Below are positions 1 through 12,513 of a DNA stretch of 64,000 bases, in pieces. Where the stretch lies: assembly GCF_963675165.1 (NCBI RefSeq), contig NC_087385.1, positions 144,501 through 208,500 of the forward strand. The letters are read 5' to 3'. A program made the translations under genes and the position numbers. Origin of the DNA: Halichondria panicea. Taxonomy: Eukaryota; Porifera; Demospongiae; Suberitida; Halichondriidae. Each line of letters opens with the position of its first letter. The stretch's first letter is position 1. The notes below the pieces were generated by a model that did no database searches, was not told the DNA's origin, and was given only the letters and a program-made list of their open reading frames with translations.

Positions 1-65
1 CCAGTATATACAGTGGGACGGCACTGACTATAGGCTCTGTACACTTGAGAGTAGCGTTGCGAATG

Positions 66-1259
66 TCAAAATAGTAGCTCTTTGATAGTGCTGCAATAAT
101 CGGGCCCAAAGTCTACACACTGGAGGAGGTCGATTAGAGTAGTAGTTTTACCCAAGTGAGGGTTGTACCATTTAGTAGAACATACCTCCAGTTTCCTGGT
201 TACCATGGTGAGAGCGGAGGGGTCAAGGTTCGAGGCTGAGAGGACCTCATTGAGTTGTGCCTCCTTCTTCTCCAGTGAGTCAGCTAGTGCAGTGAGCTTC
301 TTCTCCAGTAGCAGGTTCTTGAACCCTGTCTTCTGTTGGACCTCGTGAATGGCCTTCACAAACTTGCTGTATAAATCATCACGCTCCTTCTGAATCTGAA
401 CAGAAACAACATGATATGATTTGGTATGTTACGATGGCATTGGTTGTGTATGGTTGACACTATGGTGCGATTGTGTAGACGAGTGTACACATGTTACTGT
501 GTGTGTGTGTACCTGAGCAAATCTCTGTTCCAGTACTTCGTGTTCCCATATCAGACTCTTGAGTTCTGATTCCTGTACCTTCAGACGAGCCTTGGCATTC
601 TAATAAAGTAATGACAACATTATTATTATTTGAAGTACTAACTGTGAAGTTTGGGGCAAGTGAAAATTTCCAAATCTTACTTGAGATAAGTATAACAATT
701 TACCCATTGCCCCAAACTTCCAAGTGACTGCAGTACACATTATAGAGAGCTACACTCACAGCCAGTGAGACTTTGTCCCTCTCATAGTTAGCTAGCTGCC
801 TCTGTAGTTCAGCCACCTCCTCCCGTGCTCTGGCCAGGGGGTCTTGGAGGCGTCTGTTCTCAGCCTGGGTCTCAGCTAGCTGCTTCTCGAGACGCTCCGA
901 GTCTTTCTTCATCTTCTCCACCGTGTCCTTGAGTGAGTTGATGAGAGCCAGGTTGTTGAGAGTGATGTCATTGTAATAGTTCTTGATGTCACTGAAGGCC
1001 TTCTCGTGATTCTTCATAAGAGCATTGATCTGACCATTCTTACGCTGGAAAATACAACACACAAATAATAATTATACAAGGCATTGCTAATACATGTACA
1101 CAATCCTCACCTCTTCAACCTCATGGACCTCTGTCTTCCTGCGTAGCTCTAACTCATCTCTCTGAGCAGCCATCTTGGCCTCGTGTTTAGACTGGAGCTC
1201 TGTATGGAGAGGGTGTGGAGTGTGTGTGTGGTGAGTGTGTGGAGGGTGGTGGTGATGTA

Positions 1260-1300
<41 letters not shown>

Positions 1301-1516
1301 CTTACCAGCGGCCAGTCTCTCAAAGTCCTCCCTTGCTTTAGTTGTCAATTGATCGTGCCCCTAATACACACACACAGAGGAGTGTAGTGAGCATACAAAC
1401 ACAGATCCATGCATGGACAACATACCATTTTGAGAGTTTTCACAGCTTCCTGATGAGCTAGTTCCATCTCCTTGAGCTCAACCTACACACACACACACAC
1501 AGTGAACACACACCAC

Positions 1517-1567
<51 letters not shown>

Positions 1568-2508
1568 GATAACACACACCACTAACACACAATCCCTGTA
1601 CACACCTTGAGAGACCTCTTCTCCTTAATGAGGCCTCCCTCCCTGTCCTGGTGGTCACTCTGTTCCAGTGTCACCGCCACGCTACCATCTCTCTTCAGCT
1701 CAGTGATGTTGTTCTGATGCTCATACAGTAAGTGCTTCACCTTCTGCTTGTACACCTACCAACACAAACAACACGGGAAAGAAAGATTAGCTAAGAAAGT
1801 AAGTTGATAGTACAAAGCAGAAATTCTAAATGGATATTAGAAGACAAAGAAGGCTCTAAGCACACAATGTTGGTTTGTACCTTGATCTCAACCTGGTGCC
1901 TTTCCTCTGAGTCCTCTAACTCTCTCTCTTTGTTCCTCACAGTGGCCTTGTTCTCATCCAACTGTTGCTTAGTGATCTCCCAGAATGAATTGACCTTGTC
2001 ACGCTCCAACTGGAAGAAGTTTCTCTCTTCTCTCTCCCTGTCCAACTCATCCCTCAACCGCAGTACATGCTCCTCAAGCTAGGAGGTGGTGGCCGGGGGG
2101 TGGGGTTATGTGTGGTGGCCGGGGGGGGTTATGTACAGGGGGTTATGTGTGGTGGCCGGGGGGTGGGGTTATGTGTGGTGGCCGGGGGGGGTTATGTGTG
2201 GTGGCCGGGGGGTGGGGTTATGTGTACAGTGGCAATGGATCTCCTATAGCTAGAATGCAATATATTATCACTGCTACTGTTTCTCACCTGTTCCTTGGTC
2301 ATGTCTTCAGTAGAGATGCCATCGATGACGGCAGCTTTTTTGGGAGCCTTCCCTTTCTTCCCCTTCCCCTTCCCCTTGCCTTTCTTCTTACCACCTTTGG
2401 GCTGCAGGAGAATGGTAAAACAGGACACATTCATTAGCCATAGGCAGCGCTGGTTAGCTTGCTAGCTAGCTAGGTACATGTCATCGAGCATCAAAAACAA
2501 CTCACCAT
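66..2508 (-). CDS. GAS8: DRC4/GAS8, nexin-dynein regulatory complex coiled-coil subunit
   Basis: Axonemal coiled-coil subunit of the nexin-dynein regulatory complex, needed for ciliary beating. I read coding exons 2508-2506, 2401-2288, 2078-1881, 1755-1606, 1482-1426, 1360-1306, 1199-1111, 1044-760, 599-513 and 395-186, all phase-compatible (416 residues). A last exon 119-66 (18 codons including a stop) is tentative. The protein opens with a Lys/Gly-rich basic tail, then long acidic/basic coiled coil. Diagnostic stretches match animal GAS8: [71 protein letters not shown] and [16 protein letters not shown]. If the last exon is right the protein is about 433 aa, some 45 shorter at the C terminus than human; the true end may lie beyond the left edge. 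The first coding exon is only the ATG. Head-to-head with the PUB gene. Confidence 0.93.
1264..1564. repeat. (GT)n/(AC)n microsatellites in GAS8 introns
   Basis: Two dinucleotide tracts, 1264-1295 and 1519-1564, flank exons 5-6 and lie in short introns. No coding potential. Confidence 0.9.
2084..2228. repeat. GC-rich minisatellite in GAS8 intron 2
   Basis: About five imperfect copies of a ~26-bp unit built on GGTGGCCGGGG and GGGTTATGTGT, directly upstream (in gene sense) of the exon 3 acceptor. Spurious ORFs here are repeat translations. Confidence 0.9.
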
Positions 2509-2871
2509 TGTTAGTTCCTTGTCCGAGCATGTGGACTGTTATTGCAGTTGCTAGGACAACACAAGACTACATGATTACACAACCGCACGTGAAGGGTATC
2601 CCCCTTAGCTATATCGGGGAGTCCCCTTCTGAGTCAGGACACAGAGAAATCAACAGCTCATTCTTCAGCTTCTGGATCAATCCTGCACACACTGGTAAGA
2701 AATAAATAATATGTGTATACTAGTTAGCTATTTTAGTATTTTATCTATTACATTTTGGGACTCATACATTTGTTGTAAAGTACGTACGTGTGGATTTTGC
2801 ATGATTTCTCCATTGCTTGACGAGTGGGTGTGTAATACATACACAACTGATTGCTAATCCCTGTAGTGATT
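2509..2871. promoter_or_regulatory. Shared bidirectional promoter region, GAS8 / PUB gene
   Basis: About 360 bp separates the start codons of two divergent genes. A possible 5'UTR acceptor for the plus-strand gene ends at 2866, six bases before its ATG. No clear TATA box seen. Confidence 0.5.
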
Positions 2872-5436
2872 ATGGCCGAGATTATGCCTGATGGACCCAA
2901 GGAGATTCCTGATCGACAAATCATCGTGAGGGATATACAAGCGATAAGAGTTGAACCTGGCAAACCACTGCGACAAGTTCAAGTGTCCGACGAAACTTAC
3001 TTTAAGGCGAAAAAATTTGTCCTGACGTCTCCCAACACCCTGGATAATGGCAGCGTTCATCGATTCAAGATCCTGTACAGATTGCCCTCTGGCAAGTCCA
3101 TCTATGATCTGTTGATAGCTGACGCTGGCTCTACCACACTACAAGACGCTGATCAGAAGATCACAGAATGGCAGGATGCTAGCAAGTCCCTTGTTCGCTA
3201 TGCACTCAACCTGTTACTGGCTCCAAAGAGACCTGAGTTTCAGCGACTTAAGGTATGGCTTTCTTCCTACATGGATCTGTATTGATAGTAATATTGAAAC
3301 TGTGAAATGTTTATTTAACCAATGTGTTTATTTCCTATACAGCTATCAAGCTCTTACTACGTCTATCAAGTGGCCAAAAAGTTGAAAGGAGCAGAAGAGT
3401 TACTTCAGGCAATGGGCTATGAGAAAATCGGAGGTTCTAGAGAAGCTCAGGAACTCAAATATACTGGAGATGTTGACTCAAACAAGATTGCAGAGACCGC
3501 TGCTGATCTGGTCATTCTCGATGGAGAGTTGGATAGAATAAAGAGCCTCGTTGTGTATGCAAATAATGAACACATTCCGATTATTCTATCAATTATTCTG
3601 GAAGTTCGATCCTACCCAACGAGTATCTACACTGATGCCAAGTTCACTCTTGATCAGTACCATCCTCAGGGACACCTTCCTGTACAACCCTTTGAACACA
3701 GACTAGCTGCTCAGGGACAGTCCCCTCCACCAAGAGCACAAGGCAGTCAACAACAACACTATGCAACTCCTCCCCCTCAACGACTCACTCCCTTGCAGTG
3801 GCAACAATCACAATCCAGGTCAATGCAGCCACACGGACAACCCTCTTATCCTGATACTCGTCGTAGCTCTGCCCCAAATGTTGATCAGCGAAAAAAAGCA
3901 AATCAGGTGCGTATTGATAATCACCCGAAGAACTTACAACTATCTGAAGATTTGTATGCTAATTTTCCGGTAAAGAAAGACAGTATTAACGATTACGTTA
4001 ACTACACACCAAGGACACCATTTTCACCTCCGGATCCAAACGATTTCCCTGAACCAATTGTACAGTCTCAATCTGAACTAGCAAGGCTTAACCTGTTTGG
4101 AGGGGATGATGGACCTTGTAGCATGGTTGATGCTCGCTCTGAACAAGTCGGTTACAGTAATGATCCGTACTTGAATAGTCTGGAATCCACAATGGGTAGT
4201 CCCGAATATAACGCTGAGTTTAACAAACAGGCCGAAGATGCTTGGCAAATAGGAACACCAACTCAGAAACGAACAATATCTAAAGAAGAGATTGTTGATC
4301 CTGAAATCAATGAAGAAGAACAGATCGTTGATGTTAAAGATGATAATTTGGTGACACAAGAATGGTTGAACGAAACTGTTTCTACCGAGGATCGTAGTTA
4401 TGATAATCAAAGTAATTTTCAACCTAAGGAGGACTTCAAGAAATATGACAAACCAATCCCTGAAGTAAAACAGAAGACGGAGGTACCTGAGACCCTTGGC
4501 CGCCAACAAAACAATGAACCATCACCTAACCTACCTAACCTGGACACTCCCGAGCCTGATACTACTCGAGTACAAGCTAATCACTGGCAACACAATACGT
4601 GTGATTATCAAAATAGACCAGCTGGATATAAACCAATAGCTAAGCCTCGAAGCAAACTTGATGTGGAAAAATCCTCCACTGGTTCACACCTACCAACACC
4701 CAGTATTGAGACTCCCTACAAACCTCACACAAGTCCACTGAGCAGTTTGGAACAGCAATCGTTCTCATCGAATGATTCTGAAGACTTTCGTAGTGCACCC
4801 AGTCAACAGCCTACAACTCTCGATAACACAACAGATGATCATTTGAATCTAAAACAAGAAGATTTTGTACTTGTGAGTAGTCCAGAATCTTCAACCACTA
4901 CTGGGAGTCAAGAAGGTGATCGTACAGGAGAATTTGAACATGTTAGCTATGATTCTTCAACACAAGAACTGTTCAGCACCACCATCAATTTAGATTCAAG
5001 CGAGCAGCCTCCCTCACGTCCTCTTGGTAGCTTGTCTCCACAGCCTCCCTCAGGTCCTCCTGATAGCTTACCTCCAATTACTCGCTCGAGATCAGCAGCA
5101 GTATCCAAAGGAAGTCCTACCACATCTTCATCGTCTATAGTTGCGACACCACACTCAGCTACTGCTACTGCTCAGTCTCCTGGACCACGGTCACCAGATG
5201 TGGTGTCTAGGAAGCATATTGGTGCAATGTTGTCTAATGCTGTGGGTCGTGATCGATCAAGCACACATACTGATTTAGATAAAGGTTCTAGACCTCCAGT
5301 TAAGTCTACACTGTCTCCACAGCCTCCACAGCATACCAATGTGGCTGGAACATGGACTTGTGATTATTGTACTAATCTTGTGTTTGATGGTGATATTTGT
5401 GATGTTTGTGCTCATGAACGCGGTACACTTGTATAA
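2872..5436 (+). CDS. SPATA2/Tamozhennic-like PUB-domain protein with C-terminal zinc finger
   Basis: Two exons, 2872-3252 and 3343-5436, join in phase 0 to give 824 aa. The N-terminal ~200 residues are helical and resemble the PUB domain of HOIP and SPATA2: a conserved 'ALN-LL-P-RP' segment near the exon junction, then GAEELLQAMGY and a final hydrophobic helix. PUB domains bind short peptides in p97, OTULIN or CYLD, so a role in linear-ubiquitin or deubiquitinase assembly is likely. Residues ~240-790 are low-complexity, rich in Ser, Pro, Gln, Asp and Glu. The last ~30 residues hold a RanBP2/NZF-like finger, WTCDYC then CDVC, with nine residues between the cysteine pairs, one fewer than usual. 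PUB plus terminal finger fits the SPATA2/Tamo layout better than HOIP, because no RBR domain follows. Ortholog assignment is inference. Confidence 0.75.
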
Positions 5437-6008
5437 TTGCTTTTTTTTTGCTCATGTGAATTCATTTGTTTTGAAGTGATAAATATCATGCATTATATTA
5501 TACCATGCTGCATAATTAGCTGTACGTTATCGTCAGCATTAGTATTGATATAGTTAGTCAATAATAATCTATCTCCCCAATGTTCGATTCCCTGTGGCAT
5601 GCATGTATATAATGGCCACATGCAATATCCCCTGCATGTACATGTGGCATGCATGTAATGGTCAGTTAATTAGCAAGTTTCTAATAATAATTCTCAGCAA
5701 TTCACAATATTTGACAGCTTTATATTGACAGTCATAATAAATAGAGTATATCACGAGAGAGAGTTATTAGCAGACCATGGGCACAGTCACGGAGTACACA
5801 GCACAACAAGAGGTGACAACAAAAATAACAGAAAAAAAAGGTGTGATCAATACATACACAGCAACAAACTACTCCTAGCGTTACATGAGATTAGGTACCA
5901 TAGTATCATGTGCAGAGCTGACAGGCTGTTCAACACGGACTAGAACAGAGGCTATTTTAAAATGCACTATAATTATTACAATAATAATGTTTATAAAACT
6001 AGGGACTC
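5437..6008. other. Convergent 3' intergenic region
   Basis: AT-rich 3' flank between the PUB gene and RAP2, which converge. It holds a diverged direct repeat around GGCATGCATGTA (near 5596 and 5646) and an AATAAA near 5735. No gene seen. Confidence 0.6.
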
Positions 6009-6548
6009 TTATAAAACAGTACAGCACCCTGACGAGCTCTTTGTATTCTTTTTGCAAATTTGACGAACAATTTCGGTAAACATTTCGCTAACGTTGAAAC
6101 TTGTTTTCGCTGACGTCTCAAAAAACGGTGCTCCCCATTCGTGTGCCAAACTATCTCCGTCTCTCGTGGCAACGGCTCTCTCGGCTTCCATATCACATTT
6201 GTTCCCCACTAGGATAATCGGAGACATTCCACTTCCTTTTACACGAGCAATTTGATCCCTCAATGGCTGCACATCGATGAAGGTCTGTGCGTTTATAATA
6301 GAGTAGACGAGCATGAAGCCTTGGCCGTTCTTGATGTACAGGTCTCTCATGGAGGCAAACTGCTCCGTACCTGCAGTGTCCAAGATCTCCAACACTGCTG
6401 GGGAGCCATCGACGTCTATTTCTTTCCGATAAAAGTCCTCAATTGTGGGGTCGTATTTCTCAACGAATGTACCCGACACAAATTGCACCGTCAGCGCACT
6501 TTTCCCGACACCTCCGGACCCGAGGACAACAACTTTATATTCTCTCAT
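6009..6548 (-). CDS. RAP2: Rap2-type small GTPase
   Basis: Membrane GTPase switch of the Ras superfamily, 179 aa, in one coding exon. Visible motifs: P-loop GSGGVGKS, effector loop [13 protein letters not shown], switch [19 protein letters not shown], and ETSAK. Phe39 within the effector loop is the residue that separates Rap2 from Rap1 and Ras. The tail ends CCTVL: the CAAX box is CTVL, and a terminal leucine favours geranylgeranylation; the preceding Cys could be palmitoylated. A non-coding first exon probably ends at 7219 (strong GTAAGT donor) and joins an acceptor just before 6566, leaving a ~650-bp 5'UTR intron. Converges with the PUB gene. Confidence 0.95.
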   Translation of the reverse strand: MREYKVVVLGSGGVGKSALTVQFVSGTFVEKYDPTIEDFYRKEIDVDGSPAVLEILDTAGTEQFASMRDLYIKNGQGFMLVYSIINAQTFIDVQPLRDQIARVKGSGMSPIILVGNKCDMEAERAVATRDGDSLAHEWGAPFFETSAKTSFNVSEMFTEIVRQICKKNTKSSSGCCTVL

Positions 6549-6566
6549 ATTTGAACACTATTCAGC

Positions 6567-6885
6567 ACCTAATAAGAAGCAGCACATTGTGACACACTTA
6601 TATAAGCACAGTCAAGAGGTGATTGAAGAATGTCAATCAAAGAAAATAAAACCTTATAAATTTAAACATTAATTTAATTGCCATGATTAACGCCATCTGG
6701 TGGTCGATCTAACATTTTATTCCATTTCGTATAATATCAAAAGGTTAGACAATCCATGATCTTTTGACCCTGACAATGCTTAGGATATGATCTCAGACAC
6801 CAATAGCCACCAACTTGTAACCAACTACACAGAGTAGCGTGAGCGGTAGCATTAAGCGTGTGTGTGTGTGTGTGTGTACACAGTC

Positions 6886-6917
<32 letters not shown>

Positions 6918-7218
6918 GAAGCTAACTAACGTATACAATCCATACAGAATAATTACGAGGGGTATGTAGTACAAGCAAGGTGCCATATCAACAACATGCT
7001 CTCTAGCTGCCACTACTACTTGACCCACCTCTACCACCATCACACACACACACACACACACACCTGTAAGCCTCAAACCAATCACTCTACCAACTAGAGA
7101 CAGTACTAGAGACTTGTGTGTGTGTGTGAATGCTCAGGATGTGGGAAGCTAGCTAGGGCGATAGTTACGAGACCACCACACACACGACATACGCTGTGAG
7201 AGCTAGATCATCACTTAC
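6567..7218 (-). other. Probable 5'UTR intron of RAP2
   Basis: Bounded by a good donor (GTAAGT read on the minus strand from 7218) and a pyrimidine-rich TTATTAG acceptor ending at 6567, 18 bases before the ATG. It contains several (GT)n/(AC)n tracts (6861-6916, 7041-7062, 7115-7129). No other gene seen. Confidence 0.6.
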
Positions 7219-7560
7219 CTGACAAGACAAGCTTCTTGTGATACTCTGTATATAACAGGGTCTTTAATATCTCGTCCGCGCTAGAGTCCCCACCTTTGGT
7301 ACATACGCCCAGTGAAAGATATCCTATTTACTGCACTTCCGCGACATCAAATAATTAGCAAAAATAGACTTGAGCCAAGGTCTATAAATAGTAACGAACC
7401 AGGGTGTGGTCGGAATGTCACATGGTCGCCATTTTACTAACACTGCACATTCCATGTAGTTTAATACAACACATTTCATTCATTGTTAGCTCTGTTGTGC
7501 AATATCATCATATTAAACTAAAAAGTATACACACACAACAAATTGTCAGTCATGAACAGT
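7219..7560. other. RAP2 upstream / FAU 3' flank
   Basis: Intergenic DNA between the RAP2 leader exon and the FAU stop codon. It should carry the RAP2 promoter and the FAU 3'UTR. A TATAAATA string occurs near 7383 but no plus-strand gene follows it. Confidence 0.45.
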
Positions 7561-8633
<1,073 letters not shown>

Positions 8634-8831
8634 CTTGTAGCACCTCTCGATTGAAAACAGCGCTCTTGGAACAGTCTTTTTATCGCACTGTCCTGATCAA
8701 AAAGGACCTCTTGCACCACACGTGTGTAATTTACTGTGCGCCTGCGCAAGGTGGGCGTGGCTTTTAGATGTTGTCACGCCCATCTTTGTCTGCTGTGTTT
8801 TGTTTGGAAAAACCACGTGGCAGCCGAAGAA
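8634..8831. promoter_or_regulatory. Bidirectional promoter, FAU / TMEM208
   Basis: 198 bp between two divergent housekeeping start codons, containing GC-rich CTGCGCAAGG and an ACCACGTGG E-box-like site near 8811. No TATA box. Function inferred from position. Confidence 0.5.
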
Positions 8832-9955
8832 ATGGTAAAGAGTTAGTGATTGTACTGTGTCTCACTTATCAATGGCCTATTCTTCACTCAGCCGAAGGAG
8901 AATACAAAGGGAAAGAAAGAGATCCACAAGGATAATCTTGAAACACTTGCTTTCTACCGAAACTTTGCTTTGATTGGAACCGTAAGGATGTTTGTACGTG
9001 TATCCCTGTATTGCCACCTTTGAGGGACTGCTATTACACTAAGCTGTGTTCTCACTGTACACTGTACTGGGTTGTGTGCCAACCACACACAGACACTATG
9101 CACTGTAATTATTGAGTATTTAAGTATTGTTGCCACAGGTGATCCAAGTCGTTCATCTGTGTCTCTTCTATTTCCTCTCATCGTCATTCTCAACCTGGAA
9201 CTATGTGCGTTCCTTTGTCTGTGTCTGTGTGTGTGTGTGCATCCCTTCATCCTAGTGGAGTCATTGTTATATTGGCTCTACTTCATAGCGGGGTGCTATA
9301 GCAACTGCCTCTGGTCATGTATTGTGCACAACACTCGTCATTGTGTGCACGCTTTGACCGCAGGCATACAATTCATTGACATCAAAGTACAATCTAATTC
9401 AACCCCCTTCCCCTGCACACAGGTATTCCTATTATTCAGCCTGGCAGTGCATGGAGCTGCTTATAAAGGTCTAGAGAAGCTGGCCCAACCATTCCTCGGG
9501 CCCAATGGAGAGCTACTAGAGTGTGGGACTGACCTCAGCAAGTCTTACTTCTCAGAGTGAGTGTTCCTTGTGTGTTAGCATCTTTTGAACACTCCATCTC
9601 AGATATGCCATTGATGTGATCATTCTAACTACTGGTCTACAGGGACTCTCAGCTCTTAGCAACTACTTCTGGCTACTGTGGGCAGCAGTGAGTAACCTCG
9701 TCTAAACATGTCATGTGATACGATGCTCTCTTTGAAACTACATAATCAATATCATATTCTGCACTATTTTACGATGTGTATTTACCCCCCTCCCCCACAT
9801 ACACAAGTAAGGCCCCTGCATATGTGGTGTATAAGGTATGGGTGACCTTCCTCTGGCCGTGGTTCACCTCAGGGCCTAGTGGAGAGGAGGAGTCAGGTAG
9901 TGGAGGAAAGAAAGAAGGAAAGAAGCCGAGACACAAGTACAGACAAGCTCGATAA
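8832..9955 (+). CDS. TMEM208: TMEM208, ER membrane protein (SND2-type)
   Basis: Small ER membrane protein of the SND protein-targeting route. Six exons: 8832-8834 (ATG only), 8892-8981, 9139-9204, 9423-9556, 9603-9687 and 9812-9955, giving 173 aa, the same length as the human protein. Recognisable features: basic N terminus with TKGKKEI, NLETLAFYRN, two close hydrophobic hairpins (residues ~25-65 and ~100-145), SLAVHGAAY in the first, WVTFLWPWFT after the second, and a Lys/Arg-rich tail. The donors after exons 1 and 3 are weak (GTAAAG, GTGCGT), but only this splicing restores the family sequence. Confidence 0.93.
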
Positions 9956-10071
9956 CTATAGAAACTCTTTATATTGAATTTTATTCCAGTTTTGTTTTGT
10001 GAAAAGCAAATATATTTGTATAATTAATGAATTGTGATACATGTGTATAATTATTATTGTAATTTTGCAAA

Positions 10072-10077
10072 AATAAA
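10072..10077 (+). terminator. Poly(A) signal of TMEM208
   Basis: AATAAA about 117 bases after the stop codon, in the 155-bp gap before the convergent SLC7 gene. Confidence 0.6.
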
Positions 10078-10110
10078 ATCAATGCTGATGTTCATAGCTA
10101 TTTAAAAATG

Positions 10111-12367
10111 TCATAGTGTCACTGTGGATGGTTCAGAGTTCAGATACTTGCTGGTGAAGTCAGTGAGTCTAACTGCATGTATGAGGACAAACACGAGTTA
10201 CTATCCATCAATGGTACAACGCCCACTCACGACTGAGAGTGTTGAGGTGTTTCTTCCAGGGAGTGTTGGGGATCATAATAGGATAGACTACCAGTCCAGA
10301 GAGGAGGAGGGCAAAGGCCGTGAGACATGGGAGGGGCTCTTGTAGGACAGGGAACACCACCAGGAACACACTCATTAGCACACACAACACTGCCACAGGC
10401 ACTATGAACCACGCCTACACAGGAGGAGGGGTACAATCATCACCTTGTGCAAACACTAGTGGTAGTTCCACAGACTAGCCTCGTTCCCGACCTGACTTTT
10501 CTCGAATTGAATGCTCGAAAAAAATCGGTCTGGGACTGTGTGACTTACGATAATTATACTTTAGGCAATCCAAGCTACTAAATGAACACTTTAGCTTTGA
10601 AATTGGACATTCTAACTCAAGTCATCATCATCAAAGTATAGCTTACACAACACTCACTCTGAATGGTCTTGGAGCTTTCTTGTCAGTCACTCTCATGACA
10701 AGAACGGCAGCAAATACAATACCATAGAACACAAACGCCACTGCACTGTAGCCATCCAATAGAACAGATATATCTCCAATAGCAACGCCTATAGACATCA
10801 ACACCATCTGTAAGAATAATAGCTCATGGAAATATATTGTCATACTCTAGGGTTTTCGAAGATGCTATCATAGGTATCTATTTCAGTTTGCTGTTGGTAA
10901 TTTTTTTGCTAAGGATTTGTACCTGAAGCATGATGGCAGGAACAGGTGTCTTGTAGGTTCTGTGTAGTCCACTGAGTGCCTGAGGGAATAGGCCGTCTCT
11001 AGCAGCTGCAAACATTAGCCTAGATCCAGTGTAGACACTGGAAAGAGAGGCACCAAAGGTTGAGAGGGCTACCATGAAAGGAACGACCACGAGACCAGCT
11101 CTACCCAGTGCCACCTCCCCAAATGTCTGTGAGAATGGAGAGTGGTACAAAGGAGATGGCATTGGACTAACTAACTCACCAGGCCAATAGTCTCAGAGCT
11201 AAGTATCTGTTGGTAAGAGAGCACTCCAAAGTAGGCAATATTGACAAGGAGATAACAGAGCGCCACTATAGGGACAGCAATGAACAGAGAGCGGGGGAGG
11301 GTCCTATGGGAGGGGAGGGGGTTGGCAATGAAACAAAACACAACAGAATTATAAACTTACTTCTCAACGTTCTGAGTCTCCTCGATTGCATAGTTCATAG
11401 CATTCCTGCAAAACATAAAATGTGTATAAGTGTGTTTTACAAATGGTATAAAGTTGTTACCATCCATCGAAAGCAAATGTAACTCCATACATTGCTAGAG
11501 CAATAGACGATGGTGAGGGGGTGTGGCCTTCGTAGGGGGTAAAGGGGGAGTGGAACTGCTCTGTGACCCCACTGATAGCGATGTGGTGTATCCCAACCAG
11601 GGCAACAAAGAGAAGAGCAATGACCTTGAGAGCAGAGAGGACAGTAGCCACTCGAGCTGTCAGCTGCACACTGATGAGGTTCACTGCTGTCACAATACCT
11701 GAGAGGGGGGTAGGAACGCATCAATGTGTGTGTATGTGTGAACTATTGTCTAGTGTGTGTGTGTGTGTGTGTGTGTGGGGTGTGTGTGTGTGTGTGGGGG
11801 GGGTAGAAACATTTACTGTGCATTGGGGGAGAATTGTCTATATTAGTGTCTGTGTGTGTGTTCACCTAGGACCCCCAATGCCAGAGCGGTGATGAGGAAC
11901 TGCGGTGCTTGAGAGTCGATGTAGAATGGTTGGGACAGATAGTGAGCGCAGGTCAACAAGACAATAGCAGCTCCCACAGTCCTCATCACTGTGACAGACG
12001 TCCACAGGAATAGGAACGCCAGAACCTTGCCAAGTCTCTCACACTTATTGTTAAAAGAATAAGCTGTTCGTAGGATGGGGTATTCCCCTCCACTTTTCCG
12101 GACCACCACCCCCAACTCAATGTAACAGAGACCCCCGGCCAACGCTATGAGACCACCAATCACCCAGGCAACCAGCGTCAAACCAAACGAACCAGTGTTG
12201 ACAAAAATCTTACGAGGGGTGATGAAAATTCCAGAGCCGATGATATTTCCAGCAATAAATCCAACTCCACTGAGAACAGTAAACTCTTTCTTGAGACTAG
12301 ACCCTCCATTATTCTCACCAGCCAGTGGGTCAGGTTGTGCAGTCTTCAGTGGGTTAACAGCAGACAT
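10111..12367 (-). CDS. SLC7-type amino-acid transporter light chain, copy 1
   Basis: APC-fold amino-acid exchanger of the LAT/b(0,+)AT family, about 12 membrane segments, 502 aa. Exons: 12367-11866, 11698-11461, 11405-11361, 11303-11180, 11126-10923, 10807-10658, 10414-10231 and 10172-10111. Family marks: LSGVGFIAGNIIGSGIFI in TM1 with the substrate-binding GSGIF, CYIELGVVVRKSGGEYP, FDGWNAMNYAIEE, and TPVPAIMLQ. In human light chains a cysteine after TM3 pairs with the SLC3 heavy chain; here that position reads FYIDSQAP, serine instead of cysteine. Tandem paralogue of the gene at 12514-15226 with the same eight-exon plan. Exon 7 and part of exon 1 are almost identical between copies. Substrate cannot be told. 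Confidence 0.93.
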
Positions 12368-12513
12368 TAATACAGAGACAGAGTGCCTTAACCTTCAACA
12401 ACACAATATTTACTGAGTGGGCAAAGATCATTCCTATACAAAAGTGGAGGAAACCTTTCAGGGTCAAAACAAAAACCAATATATGCAGTGCACTATGTAT
12501 GTATGTAGATGAT

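Noticed and set aside
4078-4509. 143-aa minus-strand ORF
   Set aside because: Antisense shadow of the low-complexity part of the PUB gene; no homology recognised.
7383-7390. TATAAATA as a promoter
   Set aside because: No plus-strand gene follows; downstream sequence is the FAU 3' flank on the other strand.
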